A DNA stretch of 64,000 nt from an uncultured Pseudomonadota bacterium (GTDB taxonomy: Bacteria > Pseudomonadota > Gammaproteobacteria > Methylococcales > Methylomonadaceae): contig CAINHO010000001.1 in the NCBI GenBank assembly GCA_903848935.1, positions 1 through 64,000 of the forward strand, given 5' to 3'. The translations under genes and the position numbers were made by a program. Under the pieces are notes generated by a model that made no database searches, was not told the origin of the DNA, and worked only from the letters and a program-made list of their open reading frames with translations. Below are positions 1 through 8,910 of the stretch, in pieces (within the stretch, counting starts at the first letter, position 1; the number at the start of each line of letters is the position of its first letter).

Positions 1-1
1 A

Positions 2-1318
2 AAATCAGGTTGCGCGAAACCCAAACCAGGTTCGACCGCAGGCGGTTGTGCGTTCGACGGGGCGCAAATTGCCTTGTTACCGATTGCCGATGTCGCCCAT
101 TTGGTTCACGGTTCAATTGCCTGCGCGGGCAGTTCTTGGGACAACCGAGGCACACGCTCATCAGGTTCACAGTTGTATCAAATCGGCATGACCACCGATT
201 TAACTGAACAAGATGTCATCATGGGACGCAGCGAAAAACGTCTTTTCCATTCCATCAAACAAGCCATCGATAGTTACAACCCACCCGCCGTTTTTGTTTA
301 TAACACTTGCGTACCTGCGTTGGTCGGCGACGACATTAACGCGATTTGTAAATCCGCCGCAGAACGTTACGGCGTTCCTGTAATTCCGATTGATTGCGCG
401 GGGTTTTACGGCACAAAAAATTTAGGCAACCGCATTGCAGGTGATGCGATGGTCAATCACGTCATCGGAACACGCGAACCTGAACCACAGCCGCAACATC
501 CCAATTACAAAATCCACGACGTAAATTTAATCGGCGAATACAACATTGCAGGCGAATTCTGGCAAGTTTTACCGTTGCTCGATGAAATGGGTTTGCGCGT
601 TTTATGTACATTGTCAGGCGATGCACGTTTTCACGAAGTTCAAACTATGCACCGCGCCGAAGTCAACATGATGGTTTGTTCAAAAGCGATGGTCAACGTC
701 GCGCGAAAATTGCAAAAAGAATACGGCACGCCGTGGTTTGAAGGCAGTTTTTACGGTATCAGCGACACCAGCCAAGCATTACGCGATTTTGCTAAAAATT
801 TGAACGATGCCGATTTAGTTGAACGCACTGAAAAAATTATCACCCGTGAAGAAGCCCGAATCCAAGCCGCACTCGAACCGTGGAAAGCGCGTTTAAAAGG
901 TAAGCGCGTTTTATTATTCACAGGCGGCGTAAAAAGTTGGTCAGTGATTTCGGCATTGCAAGATTTAGGCATGGTCGTTGTCGCCACAGGTACAAAAAAA
1001 TCCACCGAAGAAGACAAAGCCCGAATCCGCGAACTCATGGGTGAAGAAGCGATGATGATTGAAGATGGCAGTCCAAAAGCCTTGATTAAATGTGTGCGTG
1101 ATTACAAAGTCGATATTTTGATAGCTGGCGGACGCAATATGTACACCGCGCTCAAAGCTAGAATCCCGTTCCTCGATATTAACCAAGAACGCGAATTCGG
1201 TTACGAAGGTTATCAAGGAATGCTCGAACTCGTGCGGCAATTGTCATTAACCATTGAAAGTCCCGTTTGGGAAGCCGTGCGGGCGTCTGCACCGTGGAAA
1301 ACTGCGAAGGAGATTTAG
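2..1318 (+). CDS. nifE: NifE, FeMo-cofactor scaffold subunit (5' end cut by window edge)
   Basis: NifE pairs with NifN as the alpha2beta2 scaffold on which the NifB-made cluster matures to FeMo-co before transfer to NifDK. The frame is already open at base 2 and reads [20 protein letters not shown], the typical cysteine-rich N-terminal segment of NifE, so the true start lies upstream and perhaps 20-40 residues are missing. Family landmarks follow: [20 protein letters not shown] and [13 protein letters not shown], then the C-terminal Rossmann half with [12 protein letters not shown] and a C-terminus rich in charged residues. About 438 residues are visible. Only 2 bases separate its stop from nifN, and the nifN ribosome site AAGGAG lies inside the end of nifE, implying coupled translation. 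Confidence 0.97.
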   Translation, partial: KSGCAKPKPGSTAGGCAFDGAQIALLPIADVAHLVHGSIACAGSSWDNRGTRSSGSQLYQIGMTTDLTEQDVIMGRSEKRLFHSIKQAIDSYNPPAVFVYNTCVPALVGDDINAICKSAAERYGVPVIPIDCAGFYGTKNLGNRIAGDAMVNHVIGTREPEPQPQHPNYKIHDVNLIGEYNIAGEFWQVLPLLDEMGLRVLCTLSGDARFHEVQTMHRAEVNMMVCSKAMVNVARKLQKEYGTPWFEGSFYGISDTSQALRDFAKNLNDADLVERTEKIITREEARIQAALEPWKARLKGKRVLLFTGGVKSWSVISALQDLGMVVVATGTKKSTEEDKARIRELMGEEAMMIEDGSPKALIKCVRDYKVDILIAGGRNMYTALKARIPFLDINQEREFGYEGYQGMLELVRQLSLTIESPVWEAVRASAPWKTAKEI

Positions 1319-1320
1319 AC

Positions 1321-2721
1321 ATGGCTGAAATCATTAAACGTAACAAAGCTCTTTCAGTAAATCCGCTCAAAGCCAGTCAACCCGTCGGTGGCACGCTTGC
1401 CACGTTAGGATTTGACCGCGCGATGCCGATGTTGCACGGTTCACAAGGTTGCACCGCGTTTGCCAAAGTGTTTTTTGTGCGGCATTTCCGTGAGCCAATT
1501 CCGTTGCAAACCACCGCGATGGATCAAAGTAGTTCGGTAATGGGCGCAGATGAAAACGTGATTGAAGGTATCAAAGCGATTGCTGAAAAATCCAATCCTG
1601 CCTTAATTGTGGTTTTGACAACAGGTTTAGCCGAAACACAAGGCGCGGATGTGCATCGTAATTTGCGCGAATTCCGTGAAAAATATCCAGAGTTTGACCA
1701 CATTGCCGTTGTCACGGTGAACACGCCTGATTTTACGGGTTGCGTTGAAACGGGTTATGCGGCGACGGTTTATGAAATCATTAAAGCATTAGTACCGAAT
1801 GCGGCTGAGGCGGGAACAAAACCGAATAATCGTCCGCGCCAAGTCAATGTATTAGTCAGTCCGATGCTCACGTCAGGCGATTTAGAAGCCTTGCGCGATA
1901 CGATTGAATTATTCAATTTGCGCCCTGTTTTTGTGCCAGACATTTCGGATTCGCTTGATGGCAGTTTGACCGAAGATGATTTTTCACCTGTGACGATTGG
2001 CGGCACACCGATTTCAGAATTAAAAACGCTTGGTGATGCAACGGCGACGCTGGTTATTGGTGCATCGTTGCAAAAAGCAGGCGATTTGTTACACGAAAAA
2101 ACAGGCGTTCCGACTTATCAGTTTGACCATCTTTATGGTTTGCAGGCGAATGATGATTTAATTCTGACGCTGGCAAATATCAGTCAACAACCTGTTCCAG
2201 AACGCATTGAACGCCAACGTTCACAATTACAAGATGCGATGCTCGATACACATTTTATGTTGGGACAACTTCGCGTAGCGATTGCCGCTGACCCTGATCA
2301 ACTGAATGCGTTTTCACATTTGCTCGCAGGCATGGGCGCAGAAATTGTTGCTGCTGTAACTACCGCACACACGCCTGTTCTTGCTAACTCACCAGTTAAA
2401 CAAATCAAAATCGGTGATTTAGAAGATTTAGAACTGCTCGCCAAAGAACACAAAGCGCAATTGTTAATCGGTAATTCGCATGCTGTTTCTAGCGCAGAAC
2501 GTTTAGGGATTCCGATTTTACGCGCAGGTTTTCCGCTTTATGACCTTATTGGCGGCTATCAAAAAACGTGGGTCGGTTATCGCGGCACACGTCAGGTGTT
2601 ATTTGATTTGGCGAATTTGGTAATTAACTTCGCGCATGAAGAAATTGAAGTGTATCACTCGATTTATTCGCAAAAGTTCGATGCCGCTCAACATCACGCT
2701 TGCTCGCCATCATGTCATTAG
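1321..2721 (+). CDS. nifN: NifN, FeMo-cofactor scaffold subunit
   Basis: Second subunit of the NifEN scaffold for FeMo-cofactor maturation in the cytoplasm. The start is ATG 1321, preceded by AAGGAG in the end of nifE; the protein opens [19 protein letters not shown], as NifN does. Markers are [46 protein letters not shown] and the [10 protein letters not shown] stretch. At 466 residues it has the usual length. It ends CSPSCH, a short Cys-rich tail. It sits between nifE and nifX in the standard nifENX order. Confidence 0.97.
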   Translation: MAEIIKRNKALSVNPLKASQPVGGTLATLGFDRAMPMLHGSQGCTAFAKVFFVRHFREPIPLQTTAMDQSSSVMGADENVIEGIKAIAEKSNPALIVVLTTGLAETQGADVHRNLREFREKYPEFDHIAVVTVNTPDFTGCVETGYAATVYEIIKALVPNAAEAGTKPNNRPRQVNVLVSPMLTSGDLEALRDTIELFNLRPVFVPDISDSLDGSLTEDDFSPVTIGGTPISELKTLGDATATLVIGASLQKAGDLLHEKTGVPTYQFDHLYGLQANDDLILTLANISQQPVPERIERQRSQLQDAMLDTHFMLGQLRVAIAADPDQLNAFSHLLAGMGAEIVAAVTTAHTPVLANSPVKQIKIGDLEDLELLAKEHKAQLLIGNSHAVSSAERLGIPILRAGFPLYDLIGGYQKTWVGYRGTRQVLFDLANLVINFAHEEIEVYHSIYSQKFDAAQHHACSPSCH

Positions 2722-2765
2722 CTCGCCACATTTACGTTGTCAAAAACAACGAGGAGAAAATCCAA

Positions 2766-3197
2766 ATGGATACCGCTATCAAAGTCGCTTTTGCAACGTC
2801 GGATATGTTGCACGTTGACCAGCATTTTGGTTCAGCCCAATCGTTTGCCATTTACGCCGTCAATCCTGAACAAGCTGAATTACTCGAAGCCGCGCAATTT
2901 GGCAATTTAGTCCAAGACGGCAACGAAGATAAATTAGCCGTGAAAATTCAATTACTCGAAGGTTGTGCAGCGGTGTATTGCCAAGCGATTGGCGCATCGG
3001 CAATTAAACAAATCATCGCAAACGGCATTCAACCTGTAAAAGTTCACGAAGGCAGTCGCATTAAAAATTTAGTCGCTGATTTGCAAACCGAAATGAAATC
3101 AGGCGCAACCAGTTGGCTTGCCAAAGCAATCAATCAAAACAAAACGCCTGACCCAAAACGCTTCAATGCAATGGCTGACGAAGATTGGCAAGAATAA
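2766..3197 (+). CDS. nifX: NifX, FeMo-co/NifB-co carrier
   Basis: NifX is a small carrier that binds NifB-co and a later precursor (VK-cluster) and hands them on during FeMo-co assembly. The 143-residue protein starts at ATG 2766 after a GAGGAG site; a longer reading from upstream has no ribosome site. The NifX/NafY fold is visible: KVAFATSDMLHVDQHFGSAQSFAIY at the start, the ALIxxC-like LEGCAAVYCQAIGASA in the middle and IKQIIANGIQPVKV after it. It follows nifN by 44 bases and lies in one transcription unit with the genes around it. Confidence 0.94.
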   Translation: MDTAIKVAFATSDMLHVDQHFGSAQSFAIYAVNPEQAELLEAAQFGNLVQDGNEDKLAVKIQLLEGCAAVYCQAIGASAIKQIIANGIQPVKVHEGSRIKNLVADLQTEMKSGATSWLAKAINQNKTPDPKRFNAMADEDWQE

Positions 3198-3223
3198 TTT
3201 TAAAAACCCCAGAGGATTTACCC

Positions 3224-3691
3224 ATGAGCGAATTAGTTGTTCAAGAAAATGACCCATTTTTAGCGTCAGATGTTGTAGTTGAAATGTTAAAACAACTCCG
3301 CGCCATTGATTCTTATGATACTTACGACGGTTTGACCGAAGCACAAATTATCGACCCGTTAATTTTGACCAAAGAACGCCGCCGTGAAATTCCAATTGTC
3401 GGCGACCCTGATGAAATCACGTTGGCTCGTGTCAAAACGTATTACAACAGTATCGCCAATTTGATTGAGAAAAAAACAGGGTTAATGGCAGTGCCTGTTA
3501 TCAACATTACGCACGAAGGATTTGGACGCGCGTTTGTGTTGACTGGCAAATTGATTGTGGTCGATAAAATTTTGCGTGACGTGCATCGTTTTGGTTTTCC
3601 AAGTCTTGAAGAATTGTGTGTAAAAACCGACGAAGTTGTTGAAAAAGCCGCCGCGTTAATTGAAAAATACCGTGAAGTTGCAGAAGCCTAG
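3224..3691 (+). CDS. NifX-associated protein (DUF269 family)
   Basis: 155-residue protein of the nif-specific DUF269 family, which almost always follows nifX in diazotrophs. Its biochemical role is not established. Recognised by FLASDVVVEMLKQLRAIDSYD, LTKERRREIPIVGDPDEI and ALIEKYREVAEA. The start ATG 3224 is preceded by AGAGGA. It contains no metal-binding cysteine cluster (a single Cys, in EELCVKTDE), so a structural or chaperone role is more likely than redox chemistry; that is inference. Confidence 0.92.
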   Translation: MSELVVQENDPFLASDVVVEMLKQLRAIDSYDTYDGLTEAQIIDPLILTKERRREIPIVGDPDEITLARVKTYYNSIANLIEKKTGLMAVPVINITHEGFGRAFVLTGKLIVVDKILRDVHRFGFPSLEELCVKTDEVVEKAAALIEKYREVAEA

Positions 3692-3711
3692 AATTTGAAG
3701 GAGTTGCAAAA

Positions 3712-3921
3712 ATGACTGACGAAGAACTCAAAAAATTGGATAAAGACGTGAAGAAAAATAAGCGTCTTGCCAGCGAACAAGCGATGGAATTGCACGATTT
3801 AATCGAAGACCGTTTGCCTGACGCTTACGGCGAAATTATGGGCATTGCCCAAGCCACTTTCGATGCCTGCAAAGCGTGGGACGAAGCGAACAAAAAATTT
3901 CTAGCTGCCAGCGGCGCGTGA
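3712..3921 (+). CDS. Small helical nif protein (DUF683/CCE_0567 family)
   Basis: 69-residue, highly charged, almost all-helical protein. Its length, its position after the DUF269 gene and the DKDVKKNKRLASEQAMELHDLIEDRLP segment fit the DUF683 family, small coiled-coil proteins found only beside nifX. Function unknown. It starts at ATG 3712 after GGAG and ends 9 bases before the fdxB start, with the ribosome site GAGGAG in the gap. Confidence 0.88.
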   Translation: MTDEELKKLDKDVKKNKRLASEQAMELHDLIEDRLPDAYGEIMGIAQATFDACKAWDEANKKFLAASGA

Positions 3922-3930
3922 GGAGGAAAA

Positions 3931-4239
3931 ATGAGCGAATTTGTAACAGGCACAACGTTTGGCGGCACAGTTTGGACACCCAATTACGTCTCGAATTTAA
4001 ACCAAAAAACCTGCATTGCGTGTGGACGGTGTTTTAAAGTTTGTCCGCGCGACGTTTTCAATTTAATCGACAAAGACGAAATCGTCGAAGAGTTTGACGA
4101 TGAATACGGCGATTTTGAGGACGATGACGACAACAGCATGGTCATGAGTTTGAAAAATCCAGACGATTGCATCGGCTGTGAAGCGTGTTCAAAAGTCTGT
4201 CCAAAAAATTGTTTTACTCATCAGCACAAAGCTATTTAG
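3931..4239 (+). CDS. fdxB: FdxB, nif-specific 2[4Fe-4S] ferredoxin III
   Basis: 102-residue bacterial ferredoxin with two cluster motifs: CX2CX2CX3CP at Cys28/31/34/38 and again at Cys80/83/86/90, plus Cys94 after the second. Between them is a strongly acidic stretch (about residues 49-67). This layout, with a long spacer, matches the nif-specific ferredoxin III family that follows the nifX-DUF269-DUF683 genes. Likely role: low-potential electron carrier for nitrogenase or for cofactor assembly. Which partner it serves cannot be read from the sequence. Confidence 0.93.
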   Translation: MSEFVTGTTFGGTVWTPNYVSNLNQKTCIACGRCFKVCPRDVFNLIDKDEIVEEFDDEYGDFEDDDDNSMVMSLKNPDDCIGCEACSKVCPKNCFTHQHKAI

Positions 4240-4254
4240 AAAGGAATTGCCGTT

Positions 4255-4578
4255 ATGCCAAGACCAGAGAAACACGTTTTTATTTGTACGCAAAATCGTC
4301 CACAAGGACATCCACGCGGTTCGTGCGGCGCGAAAGGTTGCGCGAGTGTGATGGAAGAATTTATGAATCAAATTCAAAGTCGCAACTTGTTTGAAAAAAT
4401 CGGTTTAACCAACACAGGTTGCATGGGACCTTGCATGTTTGGCACAAATGTTTTGGTTTATCCCGAAGGCATCATGTATGGCAATGTCACCAAAGACGAT
4501 GTGGCAACAATTATCGACGAGCATTTGCTTGGTGGAAAACCTGTTGAAGCGTTGAAAGTGCCTGCTGAGGTTTGGTAG
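4255..4578 (+). CDS. Thioredoxin-fold [2Fe-2S] ferredoxin (Shethna protein I type)
   Basis: 107-residue ferredoxin of the Clostridium pasteurianum 2Fe/Azotobacter Shethna I type. Cys11, Cys24, Cys56 and Cys60 are placed as the cluster ligands in that family (HVFICTQ, GSCGAKGC, GCMGPCMFG); Cys29 is extra. This fold is thioredoxin-like and distinct from plant-type ferredoxins. In related diazotrophs it is nif-linked and has been connected with MoFe-protein interaction. The gene starts 15 bases after fdxB with AAAGGA upstream. Confidence 0.92.
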   Translation: MPRPEKHVFICTQNRPQGHPRGSCGAKGCASVMEEFMNQIQSRNLFEKIGLTNTGCMGPCMFGTNVLVYPEGIMYGNVTKDDVATIIDEHLLGGKPVEALKVPAEVW

Positions 4579-4580
4579 TC

Positions 4581-4952
4581 GTGAACCTAAAAGAGCAAAT
4601 CGATAATCAATGTGCGTTTGGCAAAGTGATTTGTCAGCGTATTAGCGAAACGATTGTTAAATTGGGTTTTTCCGTGCAAACGCCCATTCGTTTGCCTAAT
4701 TTCGACGCGGCAGAATTTCGTTTGATTCTTGACCCGATGACACAAAATCCGAATTTAGCGGGTTATTGGTACAACGAAAAAAAGCAGCGCGTCGGGCAAA
4801 TTCAATTTAACAGCGACGGTAGTTTTTTCGCTGAATACGATGTTGTGCAACCACATCCGAACAAAAAACAATTTTTTGTTGAAGCGATTAACGCTTGGGG
4901 ACGTGAAGACAACATCAAAACCGAAGCCAAGTTACTCGAATTGCCGCAATGA
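4581..4952 (+). CDS. Nif-linked hypothetical protein
   Basis: I do not recognise a family. The probable start is GTG 4581, three bases after the ferredoxin stop codon; a TTG nine bases earlier would overlap it. The 123-residue product is soluble and mixed in composition, with two cysteines near the N-terminus (about residues 10 and 17), a central GYWYNEKKQRVGQIQFNSDG beta-rich segment and a C-terminal helix. The stop overlaps the next start by 4 bases (ATGA), so it is translated with the DUF364 protein. No membrane segment or signal peptide. Confidence 0.75.
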   Translation: MNLKEQIDNQCAFGKVICQRISETIVKLGFSVQTPIRLPNFDAAEFRLILDPMTQNPNLAGYWYNEKKQRVGQIQFNSDGSFFAEYDVVQPHPNKKQFFVEAINAWGREDNIKTEAKLLELPQ

Positions 4953-5902
4953 CAAATCCAAAGCGCGTTTATGAATTATTGCTCGACCACTGCGACACCG
5001 ATGCCGTCGTCGATAACGTGATGATTGGTTTGGTGTGGACACTTTGCCAAAGTAAACACGGCACAGGTTTGGCTATGAGTCCGCATTTCGCCACGCGAAC
5101 GTTGCCGTGGTCGGGTGAATTAGTTGGAAAACCGCTGAAAGATTTAGCCGCGTGGATTTTGCAATGGCAACCACATCAAGCTACTGTTGCGATGGCGGCA
5201 ATTAACAGTTGTTTAAACAATCGCCTACTGCCCGATTCAGTTGCACTCGATAACACGTCGCCACATCCAAATCTCGCCGTTTTTGATTATTTTTTGCCGC
5301 AATTGAAAGGTAAAAAAGTTGTTGTCATTGGGCATTATCCAAACATCGAACAATACCAAGATTTAATGCACCTGAGTGTTTTGGAAAAACAGCCCACTGG
5401 CGATGATTTGCCTAGCAGTGCGTGTGAATTTTTGTTGCCTGATGCAGATTGGGTATTTTTAACGGCGAGTTCACTTCCAAACAAAACGTTTCCGCGTCTT
5501 GCCGAACTCGCAACGAATGCCAAAACTGTTTTGATGGGTGCAACAACGCCGTGGTTGCCACAATTTCATGAATTCGGAATTGATTATTTGGCAGGCGTTG
5601 AAGTCATTGACGCACAAGCCTTATATCACACGGCGGCACAAGGTGGTGGCGTGCGAATTTTCAATCACGGTTTGCGTTATCGCGTCGCTGAATTAACACC
5701 GACAACCAGCATGACGTGGTTAAAAACACAAATTGCAGAATGTGCCGCACAACGAGTGCAATTAAACGCCGAAATGGAACACTGGTACGCCAATAATCGC
5801 GGACGTTTTCCGAAATATGCGTTGCTTGAACAAGTGAGCAACCGTTTATCACGCCTTGATACCAGCTACAAACCGCTTTGGGAGAATTACGGCAATGTCT
5901 AA
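4949..5902 (+). CDS. DUF4213/DUF364 family protein, putative metal-chelating
   Basis: 317-residue protein. The N-terminal part (KRVYELLLDH, VMIGLVWTLC) resembles the DUF4213 enolase-like domain. The C-terminal part (LAVFDYFLPQLKGKKVVVIGHYP, FLTASSLPNKTFPRLAELA, VLMGATTPWLPQFHEFGIDYLAGVEV) is a Rossmann-like DUF364 domain. The family has been proposed to bind heavy metals, but no reaction is known. Coupled by ATGA to the preceding gene and overlapping the next by 8 bases. In a nif operon a role in Mo or Fe handling is tempting but is inference. Confidence 0.8.
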   Translation: MTNPKRVYELLLDHCDTDAVVDNVMIGLVWTLCQSKHGTGLAMSPHFATRTLPWSGELVGKPLKDLAAWILQWQPHQATVAMAAINSCLNNRLLPDSVALDNTSPHPNLAVFDYFLPQLKGKKVVVIGHYPNIEQYQDLMHLSVLEKQPTGDDLPSSACEFLLPDADWVFLTASSLPNKTFPRLAELATNAKTVLMGATTPWLPQFHEFGIDYLAGVEVIDAQALYHTAAQGGGVRIFNHGLRYRVAELTPTTSMTWLKTQIAECAAQRVQLNAEMEHWYANNRGRFPKYALLEQVSNRLSRLDTSYKPLWENYGNV

Positions 5903-6332
5903 TCTCTTTGAAAATCATCGTTTGCTACTTTTTTACAAAGGCGACATCAGCGCGTTGACGCTATTTGCTCAACACAGCAACGGCAGTATTTGCTTTCCTG
6001 AATCGTTGCCTGCGTTATCTGAAGTTCTCGAATCCGACGAAACACAAATCAACGAAATCAATCTACATCCAGCGTTATTGCTCAAAGCCATCAATCAGCT
6101 TTTGGATTTAGACGATGATTTGTTGAAAATCGAACCTACTTTTTGTGAACGAATCGACACGCCGAATGGCCTGATGACGGTTTATATGGCGCGATTCACC
6201 TTGCTTGATCCGCCCCATAAATTACTCGAAAGTCGTAATTTAAAACTCAAAACCTTGACCGAATTACGTCGTCAATCGCCTGTTGAATTGGAATTATTGC
6301 GCCGTGCTTACATTGCAGTGATGGAAGGTTAA
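5895..6332 (+). CDS. Nif-linked hypothetical protein
   Basis: 145 residues from ATG 5895, overlapping the end of the DUF364 gene by 8 bases. I do not recognise the family with confidence. It is acidic and helical, with a DLDDDLLKIEPTF segment and a C-terminal block RFTLLDPPHKLLESRNLKL-KTLTELRR. Two cysteines are present (CFPES, FCERI), not in a cluster motif. No signal peptide or membrane segment. Tight overlap with upstream genes says it belongs to the nifENX transcription unit. Confidence 0.7.
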   Translation: MSNLFENHRLLLFYKGDISALTLFAQHSNGSICFPESLPALSEVLESDETQINEINLHPALLLKAINQLLDLDDDLLKIEPTFCERIDTPNGLMTVYMARFTLLDPPHKLLESRNLKLKTLTELRRQSPVELELLRRAYIAVMEG

Positions 6333-6383
6333 AAACAAAACCATTTAATTATTTATCAATTTTTTTACCAGAGGAGTTACACC

Positions 6384-6602
6384 ATGAGCGTTAAAGCAAT
6401 TAAAGAATTTTCTGAAAAAGCAAAAGCTGAACCAGAACTTGGAGAAAAATTAAAAGCGGCTGTAAAAATGAAAGAATTACGCGCTCTTTTTGAAGAAAAT
6501 GGTTTTGAATATCACGAAGATTCATTTTATCCACCGAACGAACCGCAATTTGTTGAAGAGCAACTTTCTGAAAAAATGGCAAAGGCGTTGTTGAGAGTTT
6601 AA
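6384..6602 (+). CDS. Nif11 domain protein
   Basis: 72-residue protein with the Nif11 signature: an N-terminal helix SVKAIKEFSEKAKAEPELGE, KLKAA, then LRALFEENGFEYHED. Nif11 proteins were first noted in nif clusters, and the same domain serves as leader peptide of many ribosomal peptide natural products in cyanobacteria. Here the C-terminal part (about residues 48-72) has no Gly-Gly cleavage site and no Cys/Ser/Thr-rich core, so it looks like a stand-alone nif protein. Good ribosome site GAGGAG. Function in nitrogen fixation is unknown. Confidence 0.85.
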   Translation: MSVKAIKEFSEKAKAEPELGEKLKAAVKMKELRALFEENGFEYHEDSFYPPNEPQFVEEQLSEKMAKALLRV

Positions 6603-6608
6603 GCCGAA

Positions 6609-7844
6609 ATGTTTGATTTTATGGATTTGGAATTTAATGAATCAGAAATGACTATTTCATCTGATTTCTATATTCCAGAAGCCAGCGAATGTATGCGGTG
6701 TGGGCAATGCGTCAGCGGTTGTCCGACGTTTCGTCTGTTTCAAATTGACGAAGAAACCCCGCGCCGCCGCATTCGCACTATCAGTAAAATTTTGGTTGAA
6801 AATTTACCCGTTAGCACGGACGAATTAGCACATTTGAATAATTGTGTGCAATGTCGAGCTTGTGAAACGAGTTGTCCAAGTCAAATGCGTTATGGTGAAT
6901 TATTCGACCAAGCGCAGGAGAAATTACAAACACCGCTAAATACTTGGGCAAAAGTCGCGTTTCATTTGCTTAAAAATAAAAAACAACGTGGTTGGTTGAT
7001 GCCGTTTTTGAAAATTTATTTAAAATCTGGTGTGCAAAAACCATTGCGAAATTCTGGAATTTTAGAAAAGTTGAATTTAGCGAACGCTGAAAACCTATTA
7101 AGTGAGCCAGCGTTAAAACCGTTGTTTGAAAATTACCCTGCAACGGGCGTAACACGCGGAAATGTTGCTTTATTCACGGGTTGCATTGCTGAACATTTTG
7201 ATTGTGAAACTTTGTTGGCAGCGATTAAATTACTCAATGCGATTGGTTTCAATGTGCAGATTCCAAAACAACAAGGTTGTTGCGGTGCGATTCATCAACA
7301 TAATGGGCAATCTGCCACAAATTTAATCGAAAATAATCTTGCCGTTTTTAACGCGCTCGATGTCGATGCTGTGATTCACGTTGCAACGGGTTGTGGCGCG
7401 ATGTTGAGCGAATATGAAAACGAAAATTTTAAACGGCGTTTGTTTGATATTAACGATTTTTTATTGGCGAATTGGTCGGACGATTTAGAACTTTTGTCCT
7501 CGAATTTAAAGGTCGCCATTCACGAACCATGCAGTCAACGAAACATCCTCAAAAATCAGCAAAGCGTTTATGCGTTGCTAAAAAAAATCCCCGATTTAAA
7601 CGTTAATCCATTGGCAGACAATCACATTTGTTGCGGTTCGGGCGGAAGTTATATGCTGACGCATCCTGAAAATGCCAAACAATTGCGTGATTTGAAGCGA
7701 CAAATTATCACCGATGCTCAAGTTGATTTGGTGGCGAGTAGCAATTTTGGTTGTGTTCTTTTTCTTAATTCCGATGAAACGAAAGTCGTACATCCGTTGG
7801 TTTTTCTCGCTCAACAGCTCAATTCAAAATCGACATTCCTTTAA
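6609..7844 (+). CDS. GlcF/HdrD-like Fe-S oxidoreductase with CCG domains
   Basis: 411-residue Fe-S protein. Two CX2CX2CX3CP [4Fe-4S] motifs (Cys28/31/34/38, and NNCVQCRACETSCP at about 78-88) are followed by two cysteine-rich CCG domains (QGCCGAIHQHNG, HICCGSGGSYML). This is the architecture of glycolate oxidase Fe-S subunit GlcF and of HdrD-like electron-transfer subunits. No glcD or glcE lies nearby, so glycolate oxidation is not supported; electron transfer toward nitrogenase or a quinone is an inference. It starts 6 bases after the Nif11 gene. Its last 26 bases overlap the 3' end of modC on the other strand. Confidence 0.85.
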   Translation: MFDFMDLEFNESEMTISSDFYIPEASECMRCGQCVSGCPTFRLFQIDEETPRRRIRTISKILVENLPVSTDELAHLNNCVQCRACETSCPSQMRYGELFDQAQEKLQTPLNTWAKVAFHLLKNKKQRGWLMPFLKIYLKSGVQKPLRNSGILEKLNLANAENLLSEPALKPLFENYPATGVTRGNVALFTGCIAEHFDCETLLAAIKLLNAIGFNVQIPKQQGCCGAIHQHNGQSATNLIENNLAVFNALDVDAVIHVATGCGAMLSEYENENFKRRLFDINDFLLANWSDDLELLSSNLKVAIHEPCSQRNILKNQQSVYALLKKIPDLNVNPLADNHICCGSGGSYMLTHPENAKQLRDLKRQIITDAQVDLVASSNFGCVLFLNSDETKVVHPLVFLAQQLNSKSTFL

Positions 7845-8910
7845 TTTGTACAAAAACCGCTTTGCCGATTTTCAAATTCAAAACAACTGCTGATTTGCGC
7901 GTGATATGCGCTAACAATGGTTGATTGCCGACTTCTAAACGCACAATACTTTGTCCACTTTCACCATCTGCAATATCCATAATCGTCGCGGGCAACACGT
8001 TGAGAATACTCGTAGCTCTGGGAACTTCTAAAACAATGCTGACATCACGCGCATAAATTTGAACGCGCAATGGCGTTCCAATTTTCGCCTCAATCGCGGG
8101 CAAACTTAACGAACCACCGTCAAATACTACGCGCGTTAAATGAAAATCCGTTTCGTGTTCGACAATTATCACATTCCAAACCGTTGTGGCTTCGCGGTCT
8201 TGCGAAAGCGATAAATCCAAACGACTTAATGTTTCCGACAAGAATCCTGAAGCCTGTACTTTTCCCGCTTCCAAAACCACCAAATAATCCGCCAATTGTG
8301 CGACTTCTTGATGTGAATGTGTGACGTACAAAACGGGGATATTTAACTCCTGATTTAAGCGCGTTAAAAATGGCAAAATTTCTTGTTTGCGTTTGGCATC
8401 AAGCGATGCCAGCGGTTCGTCCATCAATAAAATTTCAGGACTCAAAACCAATGCCCGAGCAATGGCGACACGTTGTTTTTCGCCACCCGATAAACGCTCT
8501 GGCATTCGTTCCATTAAGTGTTCAATGCCTAACAAATCAACGATACGATAAAACTTCATCGTGTCGTCACTTGCGTTAATACGTTTCAAACCGTAATTCA
8601 AATTTTCACGCACAGTTAAATGCGAAAACAAATTTGCTTCTTGAAAAACATAACCGAGCGGACGTTTATGCGTCGGTAAAAATACACCGACATCACTATC
8701 CTGCCAAACACTGCCGTTAATTTCTAAATAACTTTGCTGTGCTTGCTGTAAACCTGCAATGCAACGTAACAACGTCGTTTTACCACTGCCCGAATGTCCA
8801 AATAAAACCGTAACGCCTGAATTTGGCAAACGCAAATTCACCGATAATTGAAATTCGTCATAATCGAGTTTGAAGCGAGCGGTAATAAATTTATTTAATG
8901 CGTGGTTCAT
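7819..8910 (-). CDS. modC: ModC, molybdate ABC transporter ATPase
   Basis: ATPase of the high-affinity molybdate importer. Walker A FGHSGSGKTTLL, Q-loop GYVFQEANLFSHL, signature LSGGEKQRVAIARA and Walker B EILLMDEPLASLD are all intact. The C-terminal part (LNVLPATIMDIADGESG to the end) is the TOBE/Mop-like molybdate-binding domain typical of ModC. The start ATG 8910 overlaps the modB stop as ATGA; longer reading upstream lacks support. 363 residues, usual length. Convergent overlap of 26 bases with the GlcF-like gene. Confidence 0.96.
   Translation of the reverse strand: MNHALNKFITARFKLDYDEFQLSVNLRLPNSGVTVLFGHSGSGKTTLLRCIAGLQQAQQSYLEINGSVWQDSDVGVFLPTHKRPLGYVFQEANLFSHLTVRENLNYGLKRINASDDTMKFYRIVDLLGIEHLMERMPERLSGGEKQRVAIARALVLSPEILLMDEPLASLDAKRKQEILPFLTRLNQELNIPVLYVTHSHQEVAQLADYLVVLEAGKVQASGFLSETLSRLDLSLSQDREATTVWNVIIVEHETDFHLTRVVFDGGSLSLPAIEAKIGTPLRVQIYARDVSIVLEVPRATSILNVLPATIMDIADGESGQSIVRLEVGNQPLLAHITRKSAVVLNLKIGKAVFVQIKGMSILN

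Noticed and set aside
6609-7844. Naming the GlcF-like protein as glycolate oxidase subunit
   Set aside because: No glcD or glcE next to it; only the Fe-S architecture supports the family.
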